A stretch of DNA of 20,874 nucleotides from JACDBE01 sp051002015 (GTDB lineage: Bacteria > Actinomycetota > Acidimicrobiia > Spongiisociales > UBA5794): the NCBI GenBank assembly GCA_051002015.1, contig JBPCMS010000059.1, positions 1 through 20,874 on the forward strand. Direction: 5' to 3'. The position numbers and the translations under genes were made by a program. How positions within the stretch are numbered: the stretch's first letter is position 1; every line of letters begins with the position of its first letter. Shown here one piece after another: positions 1 through 7,203 of this stretch. Under the pieces are notes generated by a model. The model had not been told where the DNA came from and made no database searches. It worked only from the letters and a program-made list of their open reading frames with translations.

Positions 1-473
1 CCCGCCACCAGTCGGTCGGCGACCTGGCGCTGCACCATCACCACCATCCGCCCCACCTGCGGCACCGTCTGGAGGACGTCGAGGACCAGGCTGGTGCCGA
101 CCCCGTACGGCAGGTTGGCCACCAGCACCGCATTCCGATCCCCGGCGGCGGAGGCGATGGCGCCGGCGGTGGCGTCCTCGAAGCGGACGTCGGCGTCCAC
201 CCCGGCGAGGGCCTCGGCCAGCACCGGCCCCAGATGCCGGTCGATCTCGAACCCGATCACCTCGGCGCCGGCGGCGGCCAGGGCCCTGGTCAACGTCCCG
301 GTGCCCGATCCCACCTCGATGACCCGGTCGCCCGGCCCGATCCCGGCGGCGGCGACGATCCGGTCGACCAGGTTGGGATCGGCCAGGAAGTGCTGGCCGA
401 GCCGTCTGTTGGGGTGGTGACCGTGCCGGGCGAGCAGGTCGCCGATCTCGCCCCTGCCCTGGGCGCTGCTCAC
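1..473 (-). CDS. rsmA: 16S rRNA adenine dimethyltransferase RsmA/KsgA, 3' end cut by window edge
   Basis: Translation of the minus strand gives 157 codons with no stop before the window edge, so the C-terminal part is missing. RsmA uses S-adenosylmethionine to dimethylate two adjacent adenines in the 3' hairpin of 16S rRNA late in 30S assembly. Visible motifs are RLGQHFL near residue 24, the SAM loop EVGSGTGTLT at about 53-62, the acidic ribose-binding strand GFEID at about 74-78, and the catalytic NLPY at 120-123. The GTG start at 473 overlaps the tatD stop as GTGA, which implies translational coupling. It is the last visible gene of metG-tatD-rsmA, a common order in actinobacteria. Start choice rests on the overlap and on the motif spacing. 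Confidence 0.95.
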   Translation of the reverse strand, partial: MSSAQGRGEIGDLLARHGHHPNRRLGQHFLADPNLVDRIVAAAGIGPGDRVIEVGSGTGTLTRALAAAGAEVIGFEIDRHLGPVLAEALAGVDADVRFEDATAGAIASAAGDRNAVLVANLPYGVGTSLVLDVLQTVPQVGRMVVMVQRQVADRLVA

Positions 474-1237
474 GAAACCACCGCGGCGGCGCCGAACACC
501 CGCACCGCGGTGGCGGTGGTGAGCTGGGCCACCCGCTCCACCGTGATCCCCCACACCGAGGCGAGCGCCTCGCCGACCCTGACCACGTTGGCCGGCTCGT
601 TGGCGCCGGTGCGGTGCGGGGGCGGGGTGAGATAGGGGGTGTCGGTCTCGACCATGGTGCGCTCCGGGGGCGCCGCCGCTGCCCCGCGGCGCACCGTGTC
701 GCCGGTCTCGAAGGCGACCGGCCCGGCGAACGAGAAGGTGACCCCGAGGTCGGCGAACCGCCTGGTCCAGTTCGGCCCCCCGGTCCAGCAGTGGAGCACC
801 ACCGCCTCCCCCAGCCCGACCCGCTCCACGGCATCGTGGACGTCGGCGAAGGCGTCGCGGCAGTGCACGATCACCGGCTTGGCCAGCTCGGCGGCGAGGG
901 CGAGGTGGTCGGCGAACACCTCCCGCTGCACGGCGGGGTCGGACAGGTTGCGGTAGAAGTCGAGCCCGCACTCGCCGATGGCGTCCGCCTCGACGGCGAG
1001 CGAGCTCAGCCGGCCCGAGGTCGACTCCCAGGCGGTGGCGTCGTGGGGATGGAGCCCGGCCGACCAGCGCACCCGACCGGGATGCTCGGCGGCGATGCGC
1101 CGCGCCGCCAATGAGGTCTCCAGGTCGACCCCCGGGCACAGCACCCAGTCGACCCCCGATGCCGCCGCCCGGTCGAGCAGCGTCGCCGCCGGCTCCCGGG
1201 CGAGGAACAGGTGACAGTGGGTGTCGACCCAGACCAT
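470..1237 (-). CDS. tatD: TatD-family metal-dependent hydrolase (DNase)
   Basis: A 255-residue TIM-barrel metallohydrolase of the TatD family, usual length. These are cytoplasmic metal-dependent nucleases linked to DNA repair and 3'-5' exonuclease activity; the substrate of this copy is not shown by sequence. Metal ligands are visible in order: H7 and H9 in THCHLF, the glutamate in GECGLDF, the histidine in VIVHCRDA, the histidine in HCWTG, and the aspartate in ETDTPYL. The reading frame stays open 59 codons upstream, but that part is arginine/proline-rich, overlaps metG and lacks family similarity. ATG at 1237 puts the metal motif at the very N-terminus as expected. One base separates it from the metG stop, and its own stop overlaps rsmA. 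Confidence 0.93.
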   Translation of the reverse strand: MVWVDTHCHLFLAREPAATLLDRAAASGVDWVLCPGVDLETSLAARRIAAEHPGRVRWSAGLHPHDATAWESTSGRLSSLAVEADAIGECGLDFYRNLSDPAVQREVFADHLALAAELAKPVIVHCRDAFADVHDAVERVGLGEAVVLHCWTGGPNWTRRFADLGVTFSFAGPVAFETGDTVRRGAAAAPPERTMVETDTPYLTPPPHRTGANEPANVVRVGEALASVWGITVERVAQLTTATAVRVFGAAAVVS

Positions 1238-1238
1238 C

Positions 1239-2885
1239 TCAGCCGTCCTCGTCGAGCGGGTCCATCTTGGAGAACAGGGGAACGGGCTCGGGCAGCCGAT
1301 GACCGGCGGCAACCGTCGGCCGCTTCCAGCCGGCCGGGGTGGTCCCCAGCGTCTGCAGCACCGTGGCCGAGGTGGACGGCAGGTAGGGGGCGAAACCGAC
1401 GGCGAGCCCGGCAATGGCCTCGAGGGCGGTGACCAGGGTCGTCGCCGTCCTGGTCTCGTCGGTGTTGGCGGTCGACCACGGTCTGCGATCGTTGAGGTAG
1501 GCGTTGACCGCAGTCGCCCCCGCCATCGCCCGTTGCAGACCGGAGCGCAGCCTCACCGCCCGCATCAGGTCCTCCATGTCGGTCAGGGTGGCGTCGACCT
1601 CGGTCAGCACCGCCTCGTCGGCCTCGTCCCGCCGCCCCGGCTCGGGGATCACCCCTGCGAAGTAGCGGTGGGTCATCGTCACCACCCGATGGACCAGGTT
1701 GCCCCAGGTGGCCACCAGCTCATCGTTGACCCGCCGCACGATCTCGGCGTCGGTCAGCTCGGTGTCGTTCTGTTCGGGAAGGACCGAGGCCAGGGCGAAG
1801 CGGAGCGCATCCGGCTCGACCCGATCGGTGTACCAGCTCACCGGGCGTCCCACCCCCCGGCTCGACGATCCCTTCTCGCCCCCGAAGGTGACGTACTGGT
1901 TGGCCGGGACGTCGGTGGGCAGGTTGAGGCCGCCGCCGTATCCGAGGAGCTCGCACGGCCAGATCACCGCGTGGAACACGACGTTGTCCTTGCCGATGAA
2001 GTAGTACGACTCGGCGCCGGGGTCCTCCCACCACGCTCGCCACCCTTCGGGGTCACCCGACCGCTGGGCCCACTCCTTCGATGCCGACAGGTAGCCGATG
2101 ACCGCCTCGAACCAGACATAGATGCGCTTACCCTCACCGAGGTCGTCCGACTCGGGGGGCAGCGGGATGCCCCAGGTGAGGTCGCGGGTGATGGCCCGGT
2201 CGTGCAGACCCTCCTCGGTGAACCCGATCGCCATGTTCTGGACGTGGCGCCGCCAGCCCTCTCGGGTCCGCAGCCAGGCGAGCAGATCGTCCCGCAGCGC
2301 CGACAGCCTGATGAAGTAGTGCTCGGTGTGGCGCATCACCGGGATGGCGCCGGTGAGCCGGCTGTGCGGGTCGATCAGGTCCTCCGGGTCGAGCTGCCTG
2401 CCGCAGTTCTCGCACTGGTCCCCCCTGGCGGCGATGTACCCGCAGTGGGGGCACGTCCCCTCGACGTACCGGTCGGGGAGGAACCGCTCCGCCTCGGGGT
2501 CGAAGTACTGCTCGGCGACCCGGCGGGAGATGAAGCCGTTGTCGCGCAGCCGGCGGAACACGTCCCAGGTGACCTCACGGTGGTTCTCGGTGCCGGTGCT
2601 GGTGTACAGGTCCCACGAGATGCCGAGCCGCTCCCAGTAGCCGAGGAACTCGGCGTGGTACCGGTCGACGATGATCTGGGGATCGACGCCCTCCTGATCG
2701 GCTCGCACCGTGATCGGGGTGCCGTGCACGTCAGACCCCGAGACCATCAGCACGTCGTTGCCGAGGGCGCGGTGGAACCGGGCGAAGACGTCGGCGGGGA
2801 TGTAGACGCCCGCCATGTGGCCGAGATGGCGCGAGCCGCTGGCGTACGGCCAGGCGACGGCGACGAGGATCTTGCGGGCAGGCAT
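1239..2885 (-). CDS. metG: Methionyl-tRNA synthetase
   Basis: A 548-residue class I synthetase that charges tRNA-Met in the cytoplasm. The HIGH-type motif is HLGH at 20-23. The Rossmann fold continues with GNDVLMVSGSD, and a zinc knuckle CPHC...CENC has cysteines 145, 148, 158 and 161. The KMSKS position reads K338-G-S-S-S, a relaxed form. The anticodon-binding helical domain follows, with no C-terminal EMAP/tRNA-binding extension. ATG at 2885 is chosen because the barrel strand KILVAVAWPY begins directly after it; the open frame extends far upstream but runs antisense to the AbrB-like gene. It is first gene of the metG-tatD-rsmA operon and is divergent from the AbrB-like regulator. Confidence 0.95.
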   Translation of the reverse strand: MPARKILVAVAWPYASGSRHLGHMAGVYIPADVFARFHRALGNDVLMVSGSDVHGTPITVRADQEGVDPQIIVDRYHAEFLGYWERLGISWDLYTSTGTENHREVTWDVFRRLRDNGFISRRVAEQYFDPEAERFLPDRYVEGTCPHCGYIAARGDQCENCGRQLDPEDLIDPHSRLTGAIPVMRHTEHYFIRLSALRDDLLAWLRTREGWRRHVQNMAIGFTEEGLHDRAITRDLTWGIPLPPESDDLGEGKRIYVWFEAVIGYLSASKEWAQRSGDPEGWRAWWEDPGAESYYFIGKDNVVFHAVIWPCELLGYGGGLNLPTDVPANQYVTFGGEKGSSSRGVGRPVSWYTDRVEPDALRFALASVLPEQNDTELTDAEIVRRVNDELVATWGNLVHRVVTMTHRYFAGVIPEPGRRDEADEAVLTEVDATLTDMEDLMRAVRLRSGLQRAMAGATAVNAYLNDRRPWSTANTDETRTATTLVTALEAIAGLAVGFAPYLPSTSATVLQTLGTTPAGWKRPTVAAGHRLPEPVPLFSKMDPLDEDG

Positions 2886-2916
2886 GTACTGGCACTCACT
2901 GTCGGTCGGGTCGGCG

Positions 2917-2922
2917 ATGGTA
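2917..2922 (-). promoter_or_regulatory. Possible -10 box for metG operon
   Basis: On the minus strand TACCAT lies 31 bases before the metG ATG and fits TANNNT. No convincing -35 element is seen at the normal distance and no strong Shine-Dalgarno sequence precedes the ATG, so this is a tentative assignment only. Confidence 0.25.
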
Positions 2923-2975
2923 CAGGAGGCCGTGGCGGCGATCTGCCGGGCAGTTGTGCCGATAGCAGCACATAC

Positions 2976-2999
2976 AAACCAAGGTTTTCCCGGTATAGT
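2976..2999 (+). promoter_or_regulatory. Probable -10 box and adjoining inverted repeat of the AbrB-like gene
   Basis: TATAGT at 2994-2999 is a near-consensus -10 box in an unusually A+T-rich patch, giving a leader of roughly 90 bases before the AbrB-like ATG. Just upstream, AAACC (2976-2980) and GGTTT (2983-2987) form a short inverted repeat around AA, overlapping the -35 region. AbrB-fold regulators often control themselves, so this is a candidate operator, by inference only. Confidence 0.4.
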
Positions 3000-3093
3000 G
3001 CCGAAGGGCTGTGGGCATCGTTGGGGGAAACACCGATCGTCCTCCCGGTTTCCGGGCGCCCAGGCAGTGACGGTCAACCTGAAGGGGTGAGTC

Positions 3094-3330
3094 ATGACCA
3101 CGGGAATGGTTCGTAGGATCGACGATCTGGGGCGGGTTGTGATCCCTGCGGAGACGCGTCGCCTGTACTCGATCCGTGAGGGCGACGAGCTCGCCATCTC
3201 GGTCGATGCCGGCAACATCGTCCTCCGCAAGGTCGAGGCGGTATGCGCCTTCTGCGGCTCCACCGACGGCGTCATGGCCTTCAGGGGCCGCGGCATCTGC
3301 GGGAACTGCCGATCGGAGCTGGCTAGCTGA
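3094..3330 (+). CDS. AbrB/SpoVT-fold transcriptional regulator with four-cysteine tail
   Basis: A 78-residue protein whose residues 4-48 match the swapped-hairpin DNA-binding fold of AbrB, SpoVT and MazE: GMVRRIDDLGRVVIP, then ETRR, then EGDELAI and IVLRKV. AbrB-type proteins bind DNA as dimers or tetramers and act as transition-state regulators. The tail carries C51-x2-C54 and C69-x2-C72, a possible zinc ribbon or redox switch; some AbrB relatives have cysteines here. ATG at 3094 is preceded by GAAGGGG at a suitable distance, one of the few clear ribosome sites in the window. The gene is divergent from metG and overlaps the rsmI stop by eight bases, tail to tail. Targets cannot be read from the sequence. 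Confidence 0.88.
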   Translation: MTTGMVRRIDDLGRVVIPAETRRLYSIREGDELAISVDAGNIVLRKVEAVCAFCGSTDGVMAFRGRGICGNCRSELAS

Positions 3331-4174
3331 CCTCGGGGTCGGCGCCGCCGACGCCAACCATGTCTTGGTAGAGGCGGCGCCGATCGACCGCGTGCTCGGT
3401 GGCGGCGCGTTTCACCGCCTCGGGAAGGCTCAGCCCTTCCCGACGCAGCGCGTCCACCGCCGCCGCCGCCTCGGACAGGTCCACCTTCCTGGCCTTCACC
3501 AGGGGGGCGATGACCAGGGTGAACTCGCCGCGCGGCTCGACCTCGGTCCAATGGGCCGTGGCCTCGTCCAGGGTGCCCCGCCATCGCTCCTCGTGGACCT
3601 TGGTCAGCTCGCGTCCCACCACGACGACACGGTCCCCTCCGAGCGTGGCCCCCAGATCGGTCAGATCCCGGGTCACCCGGCGGGTGGCCGAGAACAGGAC
3701 CATGGTCCGCTCCTCCTCGGCCAGCATCGCCAGACGGTGTCTCCGGCCGGACCCGCCCCTGGGTAGGAAGCCCTCGAACACGAAGCGGTCCGAGGGCAGA
3801 CCGGAGAGGGCGATGGCGGCGGTGACCGCACTGGGCCCGGGGATCACCGTCACCTTGGCCCCTACCTCATCCGCCACCCGCACCGCGCTCAGCCCCGGAT
3901 CGGCGACCGCCGGGGTGCCGGCGTCGGTCACCAGCGCCACCGTCTCCCCGGCCTCGAGCCGCGCCCTGATCTCGCCCAGCCTCCGGTTCTCGTTGCCGAC
4001 GAAGAACGACCGCAGCGGTGGCGGGGTGATCCCCAGCGCCCCGAGCAGGGTCCTGGTGCGCCTGGTGTCCTCCGCATAGATCGTGTCCGCCGATCCCAGG
4101 GTGGACAAGAGCCGCCGGCTCACGTCGTCGAGGTTGCCGATGGGTGTGGCGCAGATGAAGAGGCGGCCGGACAT
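3323..4174 (-). CDS. rsmI: 16S rRNA (cytidine-1402-2'-O)-methyltransferase
   Basis: A 283-residue member of the tetrapyrrole-methylase-fold RsmI family, normal length. RsmI methylates the ribose of C1402 in the decoding centre of 16S rRNA with S-adenosylmethionine. Family motifs are CATPIGNLDD at the N-terminus, YAEDTRRT near residue 33, TDAGTPAVADPG at 83-94, and IPGPSAVTAAIALSGLP. The C-terminal helical part (LSEAAAAVDALRREGLSLPEA) is also typical. The ATG at 4174 has TATCCT six bases upstream, so the message is probably leaderless. It ends within the last codons of the AbrB-like gene, facing it. Confidence 0.95.
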   Translation of the reverse strand: MSGRLFICATPIGNLDDVSRRLLSTLGSADTIYAEDTRRTRTLLGALGITPPPLRSFFVGNENRRLGEIRARLEAGETVALVTDAGTPAVADPGLSAVRVADEVGAKVTVIPGPSAVTAAIALSGLPSDRFVFEGFLPRGGSGRRHRLAMLAEEERTMVLFSATRRVTRDLTDLGATLGGDRVVVVGRELTKVHEERWRGTLDEATAHWTEVEPRGEFTLVIAPLVKARKVDLSEAAAAVDALRREGLSLPEAVKRAATEHAVDRRRLYQDMVGVGGADPEVS

Positions 4175-4180
4175 CCGCCG

Positions 4181-4186
4181 AGGATA
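4181..4186 (-). promoter_or_regulatory. -10 box for leaderless rsmI
   Basis: Minus-strand TATCCT ends six bases before the rsmI ATG, with no ribosome-binding site between. This spacing places the transcription start at or beside the A of the ATG. It is one of a series of such boxes in this window. Confidence 0.5.
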
Positions 4187-4243
4187 GGTGACGTCGCCGG
4201 GGATCCCAGGTCGGCGGTCCCCGGCGCGACGGCTGCCTCGGGC

Positions 4244-4507
4244 TCAGGCCGGGAGCCGGGCCATGACCTCGGGACGGCGCAGCGGGGGGACGGTCGGCGG
4301 CGGGCGGCGGCGGGCGGGGAGGACACCGAGCAGCCGGCTGGTGGTCTCGGCGACCTCGGCGACGGCGGCCTCGAAGGCGTCGGTCGCCGCCATCGGCACC
4401 TTGGCCAACCCACTCACCTTGCGGACGTACTGCCGGGCCGCCGCCTCGATCTCCTCGTCGGTCGCCTCCGGCTCCAGCCCTCTGAGCTCTGTGATGTTTC
4501 GACACAT
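4244..4507 (-). CDS. DUF2277 family protein
   Basis: An 87-residue protein starting MCRNITELRGLEPEATDEEI, the signature opening of the DUF2277 family of small bacterial proteins of unknown function. It continues with AAARQYVRKVSGLAK and a helix AFEAAVAEVAETTSRLLGVL, then a basic proline/arginine tail. The frame opens 17 codons earlier, but the family start MCRN and a TACACT box seven bases upstream point to ATG at 4507. No domain tells the function; it probably acts in the cytoplasm. It lies between rsmI and a DUF192 gene on the same strand, each with its own apparent promoter or start signal, so an operon is not obvious. Confidence 0.85.
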   Translation of the reverse strand: MCRNITELRGLEPEATDEEIEAAARQYVRKVSGLAKVPMAATDAFEAAVAEVAETTSRLLGVLPARRRPPPTVPPLRRPEVMARLPA

Positions 4508-4514
4508 GGTGCCA

Positions 4515-4520
4515 AGTGTA
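4515..4520 (-). promoter_or_regulatory. -10 box for leaderless DUF2277 gene
   Basis: TACACT on the minus strand lies seven bases before the MCRN start codon. No Shine-Dalgarno sequence intervenes, consistent with a leaderless message. Confidence 0.5.
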
Positions 4521-4551
4521 CGCCGGGCCGGCGAGGGTGCCCGGCGGGTCA

Positions 4552-4923
4552 TCACCATTCGTCATCGATCGGGGCCCAGCGGAGGACGTCCCCCGGCGAC
4601 GGGGTGGGAAGGTGCCCGGGCAGCTCGAGGACGGCGGCGGCGCCGGGTATGGACGCCAGACCACCAAGGCCGAGCCGGCGGACGGAGACGACGACCCGGT
4701 CACGGTCGATACCGACCACCGTCAGCGGTTCGACCATGCCGCGGGCGTGGACCGACCGCCCCCCAATGAGCATCCCCCACCCCAGCGCCATCGGCCGCAG
4801 CCCGGTGCGACGGGCCCGGAGAGAACCGGCGACCGCCACCGGCCGGTGTGCCCAGCCCGACGCCGACACCTGGACGGCGCCGACGAGGTCGCCGCTGCGA
4901 CCGGCTGGTATCCTGCCTCCCAT
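4552..4923 (-). CDS. Probable DUF192 family protein (start uncertain)
   Basis: About 123 residues. The pattern MALGWGMLIGG, RGMVEPLTVVGID, RVVVSVRRLG, PGAAAVLELPGHLP and PGDVLRW follows the DUF192 plan: a GMLF-type strand, a strand where a small group contacts an M-P-L element, then a VLELP strand and a closing GD. DUF192 proteins are small beta-barrel proteins, usually uncharacterised and sometimes exported; no signal peptide is seen here. The frame is open to 5070, but that extension is antisense to the bL37 gene and arginine-rich. ATG at 4923 or an internal GTG at 4869 are the plausible starts; neither has a ribosome site. Assignment is from pattern, moderate certainty. Confidence 0.6.
   Translation of the reverse strand: MGGRIPAGRSGDLVGAVQVSASGWAHRPVAVAGSLRARRTGLRPMALGWGMLIGGRSVHARGMVEPLTVVGIDRDRVVVSVRRLGLGGLASIPGAAAVLELPGHLPTPSPGDVLRWAPIDDEW
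4909..4914 (+). promoter_or_regulatory. -10 box for leaderless bL37 gene
   Basis: TATCCT ends seven bases before the ATG of the bL37-like gene, the right spacing for transcription to begin at the start codon. It lies inside the reading frame of the divergent DUF192 gene. Confidence 0.5.
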
Positions 4924-5005
4924 GGCCAAGGCAAAACGTCGCAAGTTGCGCGCCCGTCGCAGCAAGGCCAACCACGGTCGGCGACCGAACGCCGGCCGCG
5001 GCTGA
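4922..5005 (+). CDS. Micro-ribosomal protein bL37 (27 aa)
   Basis: An 84-base gene for a 27-residue, strongly basic peptide: MAKAKRRKLRARR followed by SKANHGRRPNAGRG. The core SKANHGRRPNA closely resembles the end of bL37, the roughly 24-residue 50S protein found structurally in mycobacterial ribosomes and known across actinobacteria. A -10-like TATCCT seven bases upstream suggests a leaderless, strongly expressed message. It is too short for ordinary gene calling and is easily lost inside a longer frame that opens at 4604. Its ATG shares the palindrome CATG with the start of the DUF192 gene on the other strand, an extreme divergent overlap. Identification is from remembered bL37 sequence; the basic composition and tail support it. 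Confidence 0.75.
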   Translation: MAKAKRRKLRARRSKANHGRRPNAGRG

Positions 5006-5110
5006 GCCGCTGCACCCGTCCCGGTCCCGGTCCGTTCTCCGCTGATCGTCGGCCGGCTGCGGCGCGCCATGACCCGACCGTAGGTCCCGCCGCCCTTCCC
5101 CGGAAGCCCC

Positions 5111-6433
5111 TTACGGGATGACGGCGATGTCTCGCAGCGCCCGTCCCGCCTCGATGTCCGAGGCGACCACGACGGCGAGCCCGTCCCCCTCGCGGTCGAC
5201 GAACACGTAGGGCCCGCCGACGTACTCGAGCCCGCCCCTGGCGGCTCGCGGCTCGGTCAGCCCGAGCACGTTTCCTGCGAGGTCGAGGAAGCCCTGCGCC
5301 ACCTCGACGGCGTCGTCGACAGTGTCGCCTCGGAAGGCGTAGACCCATGCGGTGTCACCGCCGCTGACCAGCGTCACCGCCTCGTCCGCCCCCCAACCGT
5401 CGGCGGTCTGGGTGAGGATCCCCGGGTCGAGCGCCTCTGCCAGCAGCGAGCGCAGCCCCATCTCGCCCAGGCTTCCCTGTTCGACGATCTGGTAGCCGTC
5501 GAGCGCCACGTCGATGACGGGCATCGGCCGCAGCCGCTCCCCGGCGAGCAGTCGCTCCGGGTGGAGCAGACCCTCGGTGGTCAGCGGCGTCGCCTCGTAG
5601 GCGGCGTCGACCTGAGCGGTGCCCCCCCGCCTCACCATCTCCTCCACGAACTCGATGCCGCGTTCTGCGGTCAGCGAGAGCTGCTCGGCGATGACCCTCG
5701 GCAGGTTGGACGGGGGAGTGGGGTTCGCCGCCTCGGCCACCAGGCGGCGCTCCTCCTCGGTGAGACCCTGGACGTAGATCAGCTGGAAGTACGAGGCGTC
5801 GGCCTCGAACAGGGCGGCGAGGGCCGCCGCCTCGTCGAGACGTCCCGACCTGGTCAGGTTGTCCACCCTGGTGGTCACCCGGTGGTACTGATCGGTCAGC
5901 ACCTGGGTCAGCTCGCGCACCACCACGCTGCGCTCGACCGGGCCCAGTTCGTCCGGATCGGCCCCGACCACGAGCGTTCCGGCGATCGGGTCGTAGAGGG
6001 CGGCCACCGGCTGGGTGGAGATCTCGGCCATCAGCGAGCGGAGGTCCTGCCCGGGCCGCAGCAGGCCAAGCAGCTTGAGCACCCGATCGTCGGCATCGAG
6101 CCCCGCCCGATCGAGGGTGGCGTCGACCCCGGCACCCTGGCGGGTGGCCAACTGCTCGGGGGTGACGATCGAGACCATGGGCGGATCGAGGAAGCGAAGC
6201 CCGCGCTGGGTCTCCACCTCGGTCTTGAGGGCGTCCAGCTGGGAGACCATCCGGTCGGCAACGTCGCCGTCGACGGCGGGATCGACCTCCACCGAGGGAG
6301 GCGGGGTCGAGGCGATGGCGACCCCGATGGTTGAAGGCGGAGGGACGGTGGGCGAGGTCGCCGCATCTCCGCCGGTGCATGCGACCACGAATGCCAGCGC
6401 CCCGATACCGGCGGCGAGGAGACGGATCGGCAT
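5111..6433 (-). CDS. Lipoprotein related to a putative metallopeptidase family, zinc site lost
   Basis: A 440-residue exported protein with a lipobox (FVVAC, lipid cysteine 19) and a proline/threonine-rich linker to about residue 50. Its middle and C-terminal parts resemble actinobacterial proteins with a conserved HELTHALQDQ zinc helix and an EGDA glutamate. Here the helix reads RELTQVLTDQYH at 173-184, so both zinc-binding histidines of HExxH are gone, and the later segment reads FEADAS. A GEMGLRSLL and a GWGADEA segment near the end fit the same family. It is therefore likely a non-catalytic binding or scaffold protein outside the membrane; this is inference. A TAGCCT box nine bases before the ATG suggests its own leaderless promoter. 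Confidence 0.75.
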   Translation of the reverse strand: MPIRLLAAGIGALAFVVACTGGDAATSPTVPPPSTIGVAIASTPPPSVEVDPAVDGDVADRMVSQLDALKTEVETQRGLRFLDPPMVSIVTPEQLATRQGAGVDATLDRAGLDADDRVLKLLGLLRPGQDLRSLMAEISTQPVAALYDPIAGTLVVGADPDELGPVERSVVVRELTQVLTDQYHRVTTRVDNLTRSGRLDEAAALAALFEADASYFQLIYVQGLTEEERRLVAEAANPTPPSNLPRVIAEQLSLTAERGIEFVEEMVRRGGTAQVDAAYEATPLTTEGLLHPERLLAGERLRPMPVIDVALDGYQIVEQGSLGEMGLRSLLAEALDPGILTQTADGWGADEAVTLVSGGDTAWVYAFRGDTVDDAVEVAQGFLDLAGNVLGLTEPRAARGGLEYVGGPYVFVDREGDGLAVVVASDIEAGRALRDIAVIP

Positions 6434-6442
6434 GACCGGGGC

Positions 6443-6448
6443 AGGCTA
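6443..6448 (-). promoter_or_regulatory. -10 box for the 5111-6433 lipoprotein gene
   Basis: Minus-strand TAGCCT, preceded by T, lies nine bases before the ATG at 6433 with no ribosome site. It separates this gene from the sigma/anti-sigma pair upstream. Confidence 0.4.
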
Positions 6449-6480
6449 ACGGCACCGCCCATGTAGCCGGGGTACCCCGG

Positions 6481-7203
6481 TCAGGCGTCGATCTCGGCGG
6501 CGAACAGGACGTCGCCGGTCGGGGCGTCTGCGCCGCCGGATGGCTCCTCGGTGACGGCGATGGTCATCCCGGGCCCGACATCCCCGTCGATCATCGTCCG
6601 GACCACGCCGCGGTCGTCGGGGATGAAAAGACCGGCGGGCGAGACCGACGAACCGTCGATCACCCACAGCTCGTAGGTGCGGTCGTCGGCGACCGGAGCG
6701 AGCCCCTCCACCACCAGCACCGCCTCGCCCATGGACGTCGAGTGCACCACGGCGGCGGTGGCGAAACGGCCGCTGCCGGCGTCGGTGGCCACGGCGGCGG
6801 TGTGGACCGCATCCGGTGCGGCGAGCACGGCGTCCATCGGCTCGGTGGAGCGCAACATCGCCCACGAGAGCACCGCCACCGCGGCCACGGCGGCGACGGC
6901 GACCGCCGACCAAACCAGCGAGAAGCGGCGCCCCGCCCAGGTCACCGAGCTCACGCCCACTGCCCGAGGGACCACACCGTCCTGAGGAATCGACTCGATG
7001 GCGGCGAGCACCCGGTCCCGCATCGTCTCGGGTGGCGGCTCGGCCAAGGTGCGGGCGAGCCCTGCAGCCGTCTCAGCCATCTCGACCACCTCGGTGGCGC
7101 AGGCTTGGCAGGTCTCGAGGTGGCGCTCGAAGCGTGCCCGATCCCGGTCGTCGAGGGCGTCGAGGGCGTAGCCGGTGGCGAGGTCGTGCATCCCGCGGTT
7201 CAT
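6481..7203 (-). CDS. rskA: Anti-sigma factor, RskA type
   Basis: A 240-residue single-pass membrane anti-sigma factor. The N-terminal cytoplasmic part has the zinc-binding anti-sigma motif H28-x3-C32-x2-C35 (RHLETCQAC) that grips the ECF sigma factor. A transmembrane helix spans about 94-117. The outer domain matches the RskA C-terminal domain, with TYELWVIDG, GLF and a closing TVTEEPSGG-like turn (here AVTEEPSGG). Proteins of this type hold their sigma factor at the membrane until regulated proteolysis frees it. The ATG overlaps the sigma stop as ATGA, so the two are translationally coupled. A second Met at residue 5 is a possible alternative start. Confidence 0.92.
   Translation of the reverse strand: MNRGMHDLATGYALDALDDRDRARFERHLETCQACATEVVEMAETAAGLARTLAEPPPETMRDRVLAAIESIPQDGVVPRAVGVSSVTWAGRRFSLVWSAVAVAAVAAVAVLSWAMLRSTEPMDAVLAAPDAVHTAAVATDAGSGRFATAAVVHSTSMGEAVLVVEGLAPVADDRTYELWVIDGSSVSPAGLFIPDDRGVVRTMIDGDVGPGMTIAVTEEPSGGADAPTGDVLFAAEIDA

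Noticed and set aside
1221..3116. 631-codon open frame on plus opposite metG
   Set aside because: No domain or motif; antisense to a fully recognisable synthetase; composition typical of a shadow frame.
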